Part shown: piece after piece, positions 5,231 to 5,494 of the stretch
Layout of the letters: every line of letters begins with the position of its first letter
Position numbering within the stretch: position 1 is the stretch's first letter
Assembly (NCBI GenBank): GCA_027343725.1
Contig: DAHWKH010000012.1
Span: 1-5,494 of the forward strand
DNA: 5,494 bases
Direction: 5' to 3'
From: Acidiferrobacteraceae bacterium
GTDB lineage: Bacteria > Pseudomonadota > Gammaproteobacteria > Acidiferrobacterales > Acidiferrobacteraceae
Notes under the pieces: generated by a model
The model's database searches: none
Seen by the model: only the letters and a program-made list of their open reading frames with translations
What the model was told of the DNA's origin: nothing
Position numbers and translations under genes: made by a program

Positions 5231-5494
5231 GCGGATCGCGCTGATCAGTGAGCACGCCTCGCCACTCGCCGTGCTCGGCGGCTGCGATTGCGGCGGCCAG
5301 AACGTGTATGTCGGCCAGCTGGCGCGCCGGCTCGCCCAAAAGGGCCTCCTCGTCGATGTCTTCACGCGCCGCGACGACAGCGCCGTTCCGGAAGTGGTCT
5401 CGTGGGGGCAGGGGATCCGCATCATCCATGTCCCCGCCGGTCCGCCGAGCCCGGTGCGCAAGGAAGAGCTCCTGCCGTACATGGGGGACTTCGC
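5223..5494 (+). CDS. GT4-family glycosyltransferase (sucrose-phosphate-synthase/MshA-like), N-terminal fragment
   Basis: Open to the right edge; 90 codons are visible. The fragment MIERIALISEHASPLAVLGG continues with CDCGGQNVYVGQLARRLAQKG and VDVFTRRDD, then IIHVPAGPPSPVRKEELLPYMGDF. This is the N-terminal Rossmann domain of GT4 enzymes of the MshA/sucrose-phosphate-synthase type, in which the GG-x-D-x-GGQNVYV loop binds donor phosphate and acceptor. In this copy both variable positions of the loop are Cys (residues 21 and 23). It starts 8 bases before the stop of the preceding gene and has AGGAGG in front, so it belongs to the same operon. Because the donor-binding half is missing, the sugar donor cannot be judged; membership of the family is firm, sucrose or mycothiol synthesis is not implied. 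Confidence 0.88.
   Translation, partial: MIERIALISEHASPLAVLGGCDCGGQNVYVGQLARRLAQKGLLVDVFTRRDDSAVPEVVSWGQGIRIIHVPAGPPSPVRKEELLPYMGDF

Noticed and set aside
4856..5482. 208-codon open frame on the - strand under the second and third glycosyltransferases
   Set aside because: Antisense shadow: low-complexity Arg/Ala/Pro composition, no motif, and it opposes two genes with good ribosome binding sites.

Overview
The window is dense, GC-rich bacterial chromosome of the kind seen in high-GC Gammaproteobacteria, or possibly Betaproteobacteria. The basis is the gene families, the codon use (third positions mostly G or C) and the proteobacterial-style Dgt, HemK-type and GT9 proteins. Genus cannot be fixed from sequence alone. 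I see no rRNA, tRNA, CRISPR array, insertion sequence or phage gene.

Left part (1-2654, all + strand): the C-terminal 80 codons of a cis-prenyltransferase (UppS family, non-canonical), then a complete dGTP triphosphohydrolase (dgt), then a complete but divergent HemK/PrmC-family glutamine methyltransferase. Gaps of about 90 and 118 bases separate them and no strong terminator lies between them, so they may be co-transcribed, but they are not tightly coupled. They cover separate housekeeping jobs: polyprenyl lipid carrier synthesis, nucleotide pool control and protein methylation.

Middle (2672-3197): a small three-helix membrane protein of the DUF202/YidH family on the - strand, convergent with the methyltransferase and divergent from the genes to its right. 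The divergent intergenic stretch is about 47% GC between 3091 and 3180, clearly lower than its surroundings. It holds candidate promoters on both strands and a 24-base imperfect palindrome.

Right part (3198-5494, + strand): three overlapping glycosyltransferase genes. They are a GT9 (heptosyltransferase-type) enzyme, a GT-B glycosyltransferase with a GT4-like C-terminal half, and the start of a GT4 enzyme with a sucrose-phosphate-synthase/MshA-like N-terminus. The overlaps (22 and 8 bases) and the strong internal ribosome binding sites mark a tightly coupled operon that runs off the right edge. Together they most likely build a surface or storage glycan or glycolipid whose structure cannot be read from this window. 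This operon is the least ordinary part of the window and the best candidate for an uncharacterised pathway.
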